A stretch of 64,000 nucleotides of DNA from contig OZ026565.1 of the NCBI GenBank assembly GCA_964020155.1, positions 2,215,001 to 2,279,000 on the forward strand, written 5' to 3'. Source of the stretch: Chondrilla cf. caribensis (Eukaryota; Porifera; Demospongiae; Chondrillida; Chondrillidae). The translations under genes and the position numbers were made by a program. Position 1 is the first letter of the stretch. Every line of letters starts with the position of its first letter. Below the pieces are notes generated by a model. It had not been told where the DNA came from and ran no database searches. It worked only from the letters and a program-made list of their open reading frames with translations. Shown one piece after another: positions 32,437-46,400 of the stretch.

Positions 32437-35400
32437 CTGTCAGAGGAAGCAAAAGAATATTATAGTTCTATGATATAACTATCGACCTTAAGTAGAAAGG
32501 CTTTTACAGTGAAGTTAGAGATAATTCAAATACTGCTCAAAAACCTTACTGATCTAATTTGAAATAGTAATGTAGTATACATTAACACTGCATGCAGAAT
32601 GTTCATCAAGGTTTCTGTTGCATGCAGCTAATTATCCAGCATGGTAAATAGTACTATTCCTAATTTTGTTGAGACATTCTGACCGCAGTACTGGTGTACA
32701 GATACATAAGAGTGTCCCTGGAGGGGAATTCTTATGGTGGAAATAGCATCAATGTTAATTTCCATTAATCTACTGCAATTTAATAAGGTGGGAAATTGTG
32801 GCAATAGTATTTTATTTTCATTAAACTACTGCTTTTTAGGGAAAAAAAATAGTGGCAAATTAAGGTAATTTGTCAAAGTACTCGGATGTATATGTTTCCT
32901 GGACCTCTCCGACATTCTGAATAATAGTACGAATTTGTGCACAGACATGACTTTGGATGTAAGGGTGTGGGGCCGGGGAAAGGTGATATAAATCTCTACT
33001 TAACAAAAAGTCAGCAGGTATATATATGTTTACCATAGTCACAAATTTAGTTTACAAATTTAGTTTACAAAATGACAATCAAATGCACAAATGAAATAAA
33101 AATTGTGTATCCTGATAATTGAGGCATTAACTCTAATATTATGGTCCACAGGAAAGTTATACACAGTATTGAGGTTGTTAGCTTATTAAATTTAACAACA
33201 AAATACCTACACAAACTTTCATAAGAAATTTGGAATTTAAAAGGGTTATATACATGTACATTCTACTGAAACATGCCAAATGACAAAAGAAAATTTTGAA
33301 ATGCTTGCTTGTTGGTTATGATGGGCCTTCTCAAGGCAATTGGAATAAAGACAGTTGGATTTTGTACCCTGTGGTTTAATACTGTATGGCCATAGTGCCT
33401 CTGGTTAGGTTGTAGCGGATATACAGATAGTTTGCCTTGACTGTTAACACAAGGGATTTGCCCTCGTAAACGATCAACTCAAAGTGTCTGTATATCCTCT
33501 ACAGCCCTACCTGATTGATGTACTTTAGTTATTATGTAGAATGATTCTATATAAATTAATATAAATGCATACTAACTGTCACAGAGTATTGTTATTATAG
33601 CTGACCAATGAGTTGCTAGGCAATAAACTGGCAAATTTTAATAACGATTACAAGTATGTACTAGCAAAGGAAGTGTGCAAAAATATGTAGTGCAGATATT
33701 TGCACACTTCACACTTTGATCTACCCATGCAACATACCACATATTTTGGTACATGGTGAGAACCTGGGACACTTGCCAGTCCATGTGGTTCATGTTATCA
33801 CTGAAAAATCTGTGAATGTCCGGGATGATTGATTTTTGAGACAGTTGGCAATTATGTTGTTGATGGTTTAATAAAACTTACACTTGATGATGTACCTTCA
33901 AATATCCCATTTCTCAATCTTGCACACAATACATATTAATTCAGATGAAGAAAGGCAGGTATAGGCTGACACTCCTAGGTATGTTGTTACATTATTTGTG
34001 TAACTAGTACATCTCCCATAGTCAACAATACGATTGAGGGGAAACTACCCATCAGAATCAGTAGATTCCTCACAGTATAAAGGTTTCATTATAGGGATAG
34101 GTAAGTAAATCAAGTACTGTAATCAATCACTGACAATGGTGAATTCACCTGGACCTTGCCCATAGAGAGTCAGATATATTACACTGACCAAGGTTAGAAC
34201 AGAGATTAATTGAAAACAAAAAGTGAACACACCTTCCTTTGATGAATATCAAAATGAGTGCATTTCCCTTCATTCCAAACACTCAACACAAGCTCCGATG
34301 AAGAGGGTGAGCTTGTCCTCACAATAAATGCTCCATTACGACCGTATGATTCCAGTTTACTATAAAAGAGTGTTGGAAACTTGGAATGGAATAGCATACA
34401 TGTATTGCACAATAGTAATAATATACCTGTGCTAACACAATGCAACCTATTTAATTTTGGCAATAGGCTCAGGTCATTGTACTGTATATTTATATGCTGA
34501 TCAAGTGCATGAGGAGTGTTAATTCTCAATAACATCAAATGAAATTAAAGGAACAGACTGGAGTACATCTCCTACATGTAGGAAGTGAGGTACATCACTT
34601 CCCACCACACCTTGATTCCCAGTGAAACATTCTTCAATCACCTTTCAAATTTGTACTACTCGAAAAAGCTAATGGTGTACACTTAAAGTCTTCCTCATCT
34701 TGAAGTAGTAGTGTAGTATAGTTGCTTGTTGTATGGTTGTGGTTAACATCAAAGGAAAAAGTGTGCATTGTTTTTTGTAATTGCACACGTTTTTGACCTT
34801 ATCAACCGCAAGTGTGCTCGATTAGTAATTGTCAGCTTTATGCGCCCATGTTATCATAACAATCTGAATCATTGTAACAATTGTACATGTGTTTATTCTG
34901 AAGGAGGTGGAACTCCGGATCGGTGAAAAACTTAACAGGCTTGCTCGGTTTCATGGTTCTGATGCGCCGCTGAATTGCTATTAAAAGAACGTGGAGGATT
35001 TTCGGAGAATAAGTCGTCGCGTCGTCTTATTTCCTTGCCTCCGTCACAAATGAACCAAGCCAATACGCAAGAGTGCCTTTATTTTCAGTCATTAGCACGT
35101 TTTCAGAGCACTTCGCTTGAGGCTTGTGTTTATTCTGTTCTTCAACCCATGCGAAGGTTTTGAGACCACACGATGTAGATAGCTGTGTGTTCTTGGGTTG
35201 AAAATGTTTGGACATAATCTAGAAGTCGTCGTCGTCGATATCAAAATTGAAACACCTGGATGACAGCACGTTTCGAAGTCATTTCAGCCATAGCAGCCAC
35301 TGAAAAACAGGTGCTGACTAGCTATATACCAACCTCCTGCCAGAAAACCAAGCGCTAGAGGGCGCATACAACAAGTAAGTTATTGTATGGCCAATTGTGC

Positions 35401-38400
35401 ATTGGCGCCTTATTGCACTAGCCCTTGGGACTCGAGCAATAAATGCGCCTATGCACAATTGGTCATACAATAACTATTACAAATGGGGAATATTGAGCAA
35501 AAGCATATAATAAACCTATAATTTCAATGTATTCAACCAAAAGGAGAAAATGGATCAATACCATAAAAGTGTGCAAACGAATCATGTTAATTACTGAAGT
35601 GTTGTTGAAAAGCTGCCCCTCAAGATAAATGGGTTTGAGGAGTGTCATTCTGCTATTTTCTTAGCTGTTGATTCATCCACGTATGATTGGAAAAGAATGT
35701 AATAACTGCACTTTTAAGAAATACTTATGATAAAACTATTGATATTCACAAAAAAGCACTGCGAGAAGATATAGGGTATTGGATCACAGGCGAAGCTGTT
35801 GATTTTCACACAGAATGCTCGTTCCCAGGAAACATAAAAGACATACAGTAGTACCCTAAGAGACCACCCTAAAGGAACAAGTTGATTCTTACAAAACAGG
35901 ACGTCTCTCAAAGCAGGTGTGTGATAGTACCATATTACATACTATCAGTATTATAGGGGTTATTTGATGATGTTATAATAATGACGTCCACCATCTTGAG
36001 TGGCAATATCATACATACAAAGCATACAGTTGGAAGGAAGAACCACAAAGGGTTTAAAGGCATTGCTAAAGACAGTTATTGTCTAAAAACTTCATTATGT
36101 GACAACTATTTACACTTGGTGTCTTCTCTGAAGCTGGTTGCTAGTAGTGATCCACATACACTGGTTGCATATGAGGGGTGGTTGGCACAGGGGTGGCATG
36201 TACTACTATCCACTCTAATGATTATGTAGATGGTGAATTATTAGCTTACTCTTCAGCTTCCTTTGCAATCAGGTTCAATGGCACATTGGGATCACTGAGC
36301 TAGGTAGGACAAAAGTACAGACAATAAAATTAACATCACATTATCATAAACATGCTACAAGGCAACAACTCACTCTCTGAGAATCACATGAATGGATGTA
36401 GAGTGGTCATTGAAGTAAGGACGAATGAGGGTGGAGTCAAAATACGGACAATTGAAACAACATCACATTATCATAAACATGTTACAAGGCAACAACTCAC
36501 AATCTGAGAATCACATGAATGGATGTAGAGTGGTCATTGAAGTAAGGACAAATGAGGGAGGAGTCAAAATACAGATAATTGAAACAACATCTCATTATCA
36601 TAAACATGCTAAAAGGCACCAACTCACAGGCTGAGAATCACATGAATGGATGTAGAGTGGTCATTGAAGTAAGGACGAATGAGGGAGGAGTCAAAATACA
36701 GACACTTGAAACAACATTTTATTATCATAAACATGCTACAAGGCAACAACTCACCCACTGATAATCACATGAATGGATGTAGAGTGGTCATTGAAGTAAG
36801 GACAAATGAGGGAGGAGTCAGTATGCAGACAATTGAAACAACATCACATTATCATAAACATGCTACAAGGCAACAACTCACCCACTACGAATCAAATGAA
36901 TGGATGTAGAGTGGTCATTGAAGTAAGGACGAATGAGGAAGGAGTCAAAATACAGACAATTGAAACAACATTACATTATCATAAACATGCTAAAAGGCAA
37001 CAACTCACTTTCTGAGAATCACATGAATGGATGTAGTGTGGTCATTGAAATAACGACGAATGAGGGAGGAGTAAATATACAGACACTTGAAACAACATTA
37101 CATTATCATAAACATGCTACAAGGCAACAACTCACTTTCTGAGAATCACATGAATGGATGTAGAGTGGTCATTGAAGTAAGAACGAATGAGGGAGGAGTC
37201 AATATACAGATAATTGAAACAACATCACATTATCATAAACATGCTACAAGGCAACAACTCACCCACTGAGAATCACATGAATGGATGTAGAGTGGTCATT
37301 GAAGGAAGGACGAATGAGGGAGGAGTCAAAATACAGACAATTGAAACAACATCACATTATCATAAACATGCTACAAGGCACCAACTCACAGACTGAGAAT
37401 CACATGAATGGATGTAGAGTGGTCATTGAAATAAAGACAAATAATAGACATTTGACTCAACATTGCTCACATATCCCTTGATCAGAATACTCACTGCTGA
37501 AATGTGTTTTCCATACTCTTCTTCATCAACAGGTGACCTGCCAGCCTTTTTGTCTCCACTGTGAACAGGTTTCAAGTCCATAATTTCATGCTCACATTCG
37601 GTCATCCTACATGATGTTAGTGAATTTTGTAATATTAGTCATAACGTGTAACATCACATACACACCACAATTGAACACCATAAAAATGGCAAATGTGCAA
37701 AGTAAAAAATGGAAAATACTTATTGTATACAGCATTAATTTACAATCCACATTTAGGGATATACAAAGAGTGACCTTTTAGTGCTTTGAACGTCTCTTGG
37801 AAAACGGCATAATATGTATTCAATTTTGCTAAACAAACCTCTGAATAGCCATATTTGATGTACAGAGAAATCTGATCTAGACTACAGCTCATCCTTTGAA
37901 GAGTATTGTCTCTAAACTTCTCTTTCTAAAATGGTACATATTTCCAAATATTACCTTTTCTAATTTCCTTACACAGAGAGTGTTCTAAAGTATGTTATGG
38001 AAAATTTGAAGGTGTTGAATGATCTTCTGAAATGTCCACTGTACATGGGATGCATGGGAAGCCATAGAATATATGAGTATGCTACGGACTATCCCGTATA
38101 TCACCACTGAAGCTTTGCAAGGCATTTTGATATATACATGCTCACAATACGGTACACGTCACAAGTCATTTTCACTTTTGCTCACGAACACGCAATATTG
38201 TCTCAGGTAATCATGCGCGATAGCAAACTAATATCACGCGAAAGCGCAAGAAGGTCTGGCATAATCGCGTGCTATCTCAGTTGTAAGCTTACTAATCTTA
38301 CATACGTATGTGCGTATTTACCAGATTATAGTAGCTACTAACTAACTAACTTTATATTTTATGTTATGGTGTTATTGATTATTTCTTTTTATTAATTTTA

Positions 38401-38887
38401 ATTCATCCCAAATAATATTAAATATACGTATCTTAGTTATTAGTTGCTTCGCAGATTGTTTATATGTATACGTATGTACTTTCGAAGAAATGTTAATACT
38501 TGACTTTTTGACTCCAGATATTATTTGCATTATTTCGAACTATCGTATTATCGATTATTTCTCTTTATTAACTTTAATTCATCCCAAATAATATATAATA
38601 TACGTATCTCATTTCGTAGTTGCTTTGTAGATCGTTTATATACGTATGTACATACACACATACGTACGTCACAAAATCATGCAATTACTCACGCGCGAAA
38701 GCACAGGCTCATTTTTTATCGCGCGCGATTTCAATGTCGATTTTGTGTGCGAACAGGCACGCGATCGCGCAGAAGGGCGAAAATAACTTTAATGCGTACC
38801 ATAAGTGTACAAATCCAAATATTTCAGGCAACTCTGGGTGGCTATACCTATATCTATGAAGGTTATTGCAGATACAAATGTGGTATA

Positions 38888-38962
<75 letters not shown>

Positions 38963-39000
38963 TGTGTGTGTATGTGTGTGTGTGTGTTTATGAGTTCATT

Positions 39001-39066
<66 letters not shown>

Positions 39067-39072
39067 GTGTGT

Positions 39073-39110
<38 letters not shown>

Positions 39111-39121
39111 ATGAGTTCATT

Positions 39122-39191
<70 letters not shown>

Positions 39192-39197
39192 GTGTGT

Positions 39198-39242
<45 letters not shown>

Positions 39243-39291
39243 GTGTGTGTGTATGTGTGTGTGTGTGTTTATGAGTTCATTTGTGTGTGTG

Positions 39292-39386
<95 letters not shown>

Positions 39387-42300
39387 TGTGTACATATATC
39401 GGATGTAAGCACATTGATTTTTATGCATTCACACTTGATTTCTTTCTTGCTTACATCAACACTGCACACACCATCACAATGGGTATAACATAGAACAATT
39501 CACATACGGTACAGTGCTTGGGAGATGTAACATTAACTGAAAAGTGACAACATTTATCGTCATTTAGCGGTAGAGAAAAGAGTTCTGATAACTGTTAGCC
39601 ACTAACTAACTATTAACAGTTGCAGAGAGGTATTACGTGTGTATTTAATACTTGATTGATATGTAATTAGTACGTACGTACGTACATGTGATTTGAAATT
39701 GATCGTGTTCAGTATCGAGAATGGTTTCATAAACTTACTGAAAACAGCATATCATACAGTTGTACTACGAGAGAAGAGTGTCCTATGGAAAGTTTACCAA
39801 ACAGAATTATTGCCAAAGAAAGTTATAAAATCCCGAAAAAGAGAGTGTAGGTTACAATTGAAAAATACAAGAAATACACAACTATCTCTCATCTGCCTGG
39901 ACGTGGAAGATGCTACAAACTGACTTTTGAAATGCTAAAAGTAATCAAAAAGCAAATGGGAGCTGACAATAAAACCACTGTCTCTGTTAAACAATTGCTC
40001 AAGGTTCAAGCATCTCCCAACTTACAATCAATACAGGTGTGAAGACTCTTGGATGGGTTAGGGTGGGTGAATAAGTTTTGTCCTGTGAAACATTCTGTCC
40101 ATACGGTACACTTTCCAAAGGATGAGCAAATATCAGACTGGAATAGTTTAGAATATCAAGTATGGCAGCTCAAAGGTTTGGGTGCCATTTTGTAAGATGC
40201 CCTGTTAGGTCAGTCTCTGTATAGCGCTAAAACTGTCTGTAAACATTGTTGCTACAGGTATAATCAAGTATGTAGGATATTTGAGGGAGAACTTACATAC
40301 TTGAGGTCATTTTGATAACGAACAACACTAATTCAAGTCGTTCACAGTTGAAGTATAGCAAGGTATTGTGACAAGAATATATGGACACTCACAAACATAC
40401 GGACCTTTTCTTTATTTGTGTTAGTTCAGATTCAACAGCCTCACATCTCCCCTCACTAGCAGTCAGTTCATCTCTTAGAGCCACAATCTCTCTTTCCTTG
40501 GTGTCTTTCATCTCTTTGTATTTTGCTTTGGACATAGTTAAGCTGTACAATCAACCATTACAAGAATAATTCATAAGCAAAGACTACATGGATACACAAT
40601 TTGCTTATAATACACTAAATATGAGCTAAATCACCTCGGGCGTCGTGCTGTGTATGCACCATATCACAAACTAAGCGGGCTATGACTATTATATCTCCCA
40701 TTGCTATGGCTCTATAAACGCTCTTTTGGCGGGATACATAGTTGGCTTGTAAACGGAATAGACGTCGGGATGAGTTCCATTGCGCCGAAGTGTTTTTGCT
40801 TGTGTGCTAGAGATTTTATCGAGTGTTCTTTACGTTCCAATTTTAATTCCACAAGCCTGTACATTTGCGTATGGAAGGATTGAGTAAACAAAAACATGTA
40901 ATTCAAGTTCTTGAATAAGGCTAATTACAATGGGTGTAGTACCAGGTAGTGTGATAGATATGGACGGTCACACACATACCTTCTATTTATTTTTGCTAGT
41001 TCGGATTCAACAGCCTCACATCTCCCCGTACGAACAGTCAGCTCATCTCTTAGAGCCACAATCTCTCTTTCCTTTGTGTCTTTCATTTCTTTGCATGTGG
41101 CTTCAGACTCAGTTAAGCTGTACAACCATCACAAGAGGAATGTATCAATCAACTCAATTTGCAAAATCAGTCTGAATATTCAAAGACTGATTACATTGAG
41201 TATTATATCCCTGTGACATGTATGGACACACACGAACATACCTGCTATGTATCTTTGCTAGCTCATCTCTTAGAAATGCATTCTCTCTTTCCTTGACGTT
41301 TTTCATTTCTTTAGACTTAGCTAAACTGTACATACAACCATCACAAGAATGTATGAGGAGAAATTTCATTTTAGAAAATTTGCCCGAATAATAATTATGT
41401 AAAGAGTGATTATAATGGGTATCGGTATATGGGTATAGTATCATTGTGACATGTATGGACACTCACAAACATACGTACCTTCTTTGTACTTTTGCTAGCT
41501 CATCTCTAAGATCCACAATCTCCTTTTCCTTGGTGTCTTTCATTTCTTTGTATTTTGCTTCAGACTTAGTTAAGCTGTACATACAACCATCACAAGAGGA
41601 ATGTGTCAGGAAAATCAAATTGTGAAATTCATCTGAATATGTAAAGACTGCTTACAATGGGGACAGCATCACTGTGACATGTATGGACACTCACGAACAC
41701 ACCTGTTACTTCTTTGTGCTAGTTCGGATTCAACAACCTCACATCTATCCTTACTAGCAGTCAGTTCATCTCTTAGAGCCACATTCTCTCTTTCCTTTGT
41801 GTCTTCCATTTCTTTGTATTTTGCTTTGGACTTAGTTAAGCTGTACATACAACCATTATAAGAAAAAGGGACTAGTCTCAAAAAATCAATGCGATATTTA
41901 TTGCTTAAAAGTGTACTAGTCAGTATTATGAACAAGATAATTTAAATACAAGGCTTTCTGGCTTAATTTCTATCACTGCATGTAGACAAGCTACTTGCAT
42001 GTATATGGTATTATCTAAGGTAGCCTACATTAATTTGACATACACAATTATTACCAGGGGTGAACCTGGATATAATTTTGGTGAGCTCTTCCATGGATGT
42101 TGAAATTTCATAGTGCCATGTGTGCATTACCCCAAAAATTAATGTGCTGTCATCAGTAGCTATTTTGACATGTACACTCAGCAAGTGTCATGTTCATTAA
42201 ATGCTTTACTGAGTACAAACAACATCCACATTGATGAATTCAATAAATATTGTGAATAATTACTGAACATTGCAATGATTGTGTAACTGATACTACAAAA

Positions 42301-43393
42301 ACTTCAACAACATTAAAAATCTAGTATGTTCAGTTATGACAAATATTCGGTATGTGAAATGTAGTGTAGTTATAATTGATAAGTTGTTAATCTTGGCACT
42401 AGTCAACAATAAAAAGAAAAATTATTAGCAATGCACGGTACGTATGTAATATTAGTAAATAGCAATGCATACACTGTCTGTGTAAAACATGCAATTTAAA
42501 ATACCAAACTGTATTCTTAATCCATGGCCATATCCCATTCACATGTGATTTAAAATACCAATATGTATTTGTAATGCATGGCCATATCCCATTTCCAAAA
42601 TTTGTTAAAATGTCTCACGAATAATTCTACACCTTTCCTATATAATTATCATTACAGTGGGTATGTTATCACCTTTTATCCCTTGTCTCCGCTGTTCCCT
42701 TCCAAGTGGCTATTTCTCTTTCTTTCTGTTCCAACAACATTGTCAGCTCTCCAATACGCTGTCGTAGCTCCTGATATGAAAATAGTGGTGACATATAGTG
42801 AATAATTAACAGGAATATAATCCAATAGTCTGAAGAATTGGTGAACTGTAATAATAAATAAAATATTAGCAAATATAGCAAAAAACAAGCAACCAACAAT
42901 TGGTACTGCTCAGCTAAACAACAGTCCCTACATCTGCACTATATACTGTACACCTATCAATCTGACACATTAGGAATATAAAATTATCGAAAACAGTGAC
43001 AAACAAATGAATCTATAATATTGCTTCAGATTGGTTGACATGTGTTCTATATGTACTGATGGGTATTGAGTTATCCCCTTGTACATAATATATTAGTAGG
43101 TGAGTTCCTTCCTTGACACAGGTACCTTCTTGCACATACGTACATAGGTGAGTACGTCCCTCATAAGTATACATAGTTGAGTACCTTCCTTGTACATACA
43201 TATGTGGGAGAATACCTCCTTTGCACATAGGTGCATGAGTACCTTCTTACACATTTGTACGTAGGTGAGTACGTCCCTCATAAGTATACATAGGTGAGTA
43301 CCTTCCTCGTACATACAGATGTGGGTGAATACCTCCTTTGCACATAGGTGCATGAGTACCTTCTTACACATTTGTGTGTAGGCGAGTACGTCC

Positions 43394-43434
<41 letters not shown>

Positions 43435-46400
43435 GTGAGTATTCCCCTCGTACATACTTACATGACTAAATACCTCCTTTGTACATAGGTAAGTATCTCC
43501 CTTGTAAGTAGGTGAGTACAGCTCTTGTATGTAGGTATCTCCAATGTACGTAGGTGAGTACACAGTCTGTTAACTTAGTACATACACCTGTAATACTCTA
43601 CTAACCACAGCAGTGATGACAGTCTTCAGTGTATCCTGTTCATCTTTCTGTTTGAGCTGTACATCCTCACAGACCTACACACATAGATCATAACAAGAGT
43701 GTAGTGTGTAGTTATATTTGTGCAATCATTGATGAATAAAGAGACCAATAGTATCCACAATCCAATTTATCACTGTGCAAAAGTGGCTGAATGATATGGC
43801 ATTGTGTTACTCAAATTAGCAATGCTGTTTATAAATTTCTACAGTATCGTGGTAAAGACGCTATTGGCATATACACTCATGGACCACTACAATGCATACT
43901 CTTCAGTAATCTGTGCAGGCTTGTTCATCAATCTAGAGGGGTCACACCTTACACATGCAACTGTGGTCAAATATTACACAGTGACTATTACTGATCAACA
44001 TTTCCTCTTATGGAATAAGGAATATTTGAGTGCATGAAGTGACTAGAGCAGATTAAGTTGGTCATTTGGACTGACAGGAACCAGGTGTTGCATAACTGAA
44101 CTTTCAGGAAGTGAGGGTCCAATATTTGATAAGATAAATGATACACATATTAGTGTGTATACATAAGTACATGCCTATCATAAATTGATAAACAACAGAT
44201 ACACATACGTGGAAGAGTTCTTTGATCCTTCCTTGAAGCTGCATGGAAAAAATATAGACACTTAAATAACAGTATCACAATTTTAATATTTAATGCTGTT
44301 AAAATGTACATGTACGGTAACAAGTTGTTCAGAACTGCCTGATTTCTCCTCCACGTCTTTCAGAAATCGACCACATTCTTCCTTCACATCATACACACTG
44401 TTCTTGGCATCCTAAGAGAGTCAGATGTGGTATTATAATATGAAATGGCGAAAACAATGTCTTACATTGAGGAACTTACAGAAACAGCCTTCTTCAGTTG
44501 AGACACCTCTGTCTGGTGGACCTTCCTCACCTCATCAGCCATTTCTCTCTACAAGATGAATATTGCAGTTGTCAATATTAATAGCACAGTACAGTCACCA
44601 AAATTCACATTTGTTGGAGTGGAACACCCAAAAGTATACAATTAACTGATTATGTGCCATGATGTCATTGTCGGGCGTGACCCTTGTGGCCGAAATGAAT
44701 TCGTTGAGGTGTGATTTGTCTCGCAGCATGTCAGAAAACAAGAAACTTCACATTTTAGCCTGAATGCAATCAATAACGTATCCGAATGAAGAAACAGAGT
44801 TGTGAGTGTCTTTAAGGCAGAGAAGTGTCCATCTATATGAACAAGAGCCAGTGCCAAATTTTGCAGCTGGGAGTTTGGCACACTTCGTTAGAGAATACCT
44901 CCCTTGCTTTGGATCAAATTCCTTAATTCATTTTCTCAAGACAATCACAATATTACTAGGTAGTAGTTCAATAATAGAGGTATAGTCAATGACAGTTTCG
45001 AGTCGATAGAAGCTTCCTCAGCCGAGACAATTGGGATTTTCTGCTCCCCATTTTTATGACACCAATTGCCATCATTGGCCGTTTAGGGTACTGATGCCAA
45101 TTGGCGTCATTGAAGTTATAATCAGTTAATGCCTTATTTGAGTACAGCATGATTTATTAATGCCATGAATTTACCAGACATAATTATCATGCTAATCTAT
45201 CCGTTTAAAGCCCTTTGCTCTAAACGGACATTACACACTGCATATTCTTCAATGTTATTCAGGTGGTGAAAGTGTTGGCACACTTACTTGGTTATCGATA
45301 ATAGATGCAATGGACTTGTTCAGCATTTCTCTGTCCACTAAAGCATTCACAGCTTGTGGGATGGGCTTCTTCTACAAGTGGAGGAGATATTGCAAGTTTT
45401 AATAATCTGACGTCTTAACATAATTGATACCATGAAAACTTTTTCAATGTAACACGTACATGGAATAACATTAACTTCAAGGCATAATAATATTATTATA
45501 GTTATATTGTATGTAAAGAGAATAAAGCAGATCATATTTTACAGTATATACATAAACACATAATATTCTACACATCCAAAGCATAATAGTATGTACTAAC
45601 GCACATGTAATGCGGCAAACCCAGTATGAATACATAATACATGCATACATAAACATACAGATGAATACATAATAATTGCTAATACATTTGTACATATGCA
45701 TGAATGTTAACACACATTCATCCACACATATTATGTATCCTGACGTGTATGAGTGCACCAGTGCATGTACATAAATTCCATTGTACGTCTATAGCACACT
45801 CCCAGGGTACATTTGTATGGAACCTGAAATGTACTCAGTGAATATACCACATAACAGACCTGTCAACCAGCTCAAGAGCACAGAGAGATATACACATGCA
45901 TGCACAGCTATTGCACCTTCTGGTCCACAGGGACAGTGGGATCCAGGTCTCTTATCTCCCTCTCCAAGTAATGAACAATGTACTCGTAGCCCTTTTGAGC
46001 AACCAGGATGGAGCAGAACCTGTGGTACATCTCGGGAGATTTCCTCATCAGAGCATCTAGGAAGCATCGGTTCATCTTGATCTCAAATGGCTGGGACTTC
46101 ACTTCTTCATACTCGTAGTCCACCAGGACATCTTGGCCATGAAGGTCGGTGATGATAACCTTGATAGGTATTTTCATTTCCAGGTATCCACGATTGCGTC
46201 TCAGTACTTGATGGATCACTTGCATTTCAGAAAATCCCCTGATTTGAGAGACATTTGTAGAAGTGTCAACAAACCATATCAATACATGTTGTGCATTTAC
46301 ATGTGAAGGGATTGCAACACAAGCAGGTTAAGCCACCCTCTTTCAAATTAAAGTGGCTTTCATCTGTACAGAGTTTGGTTATATCAGACTACATATGTAC

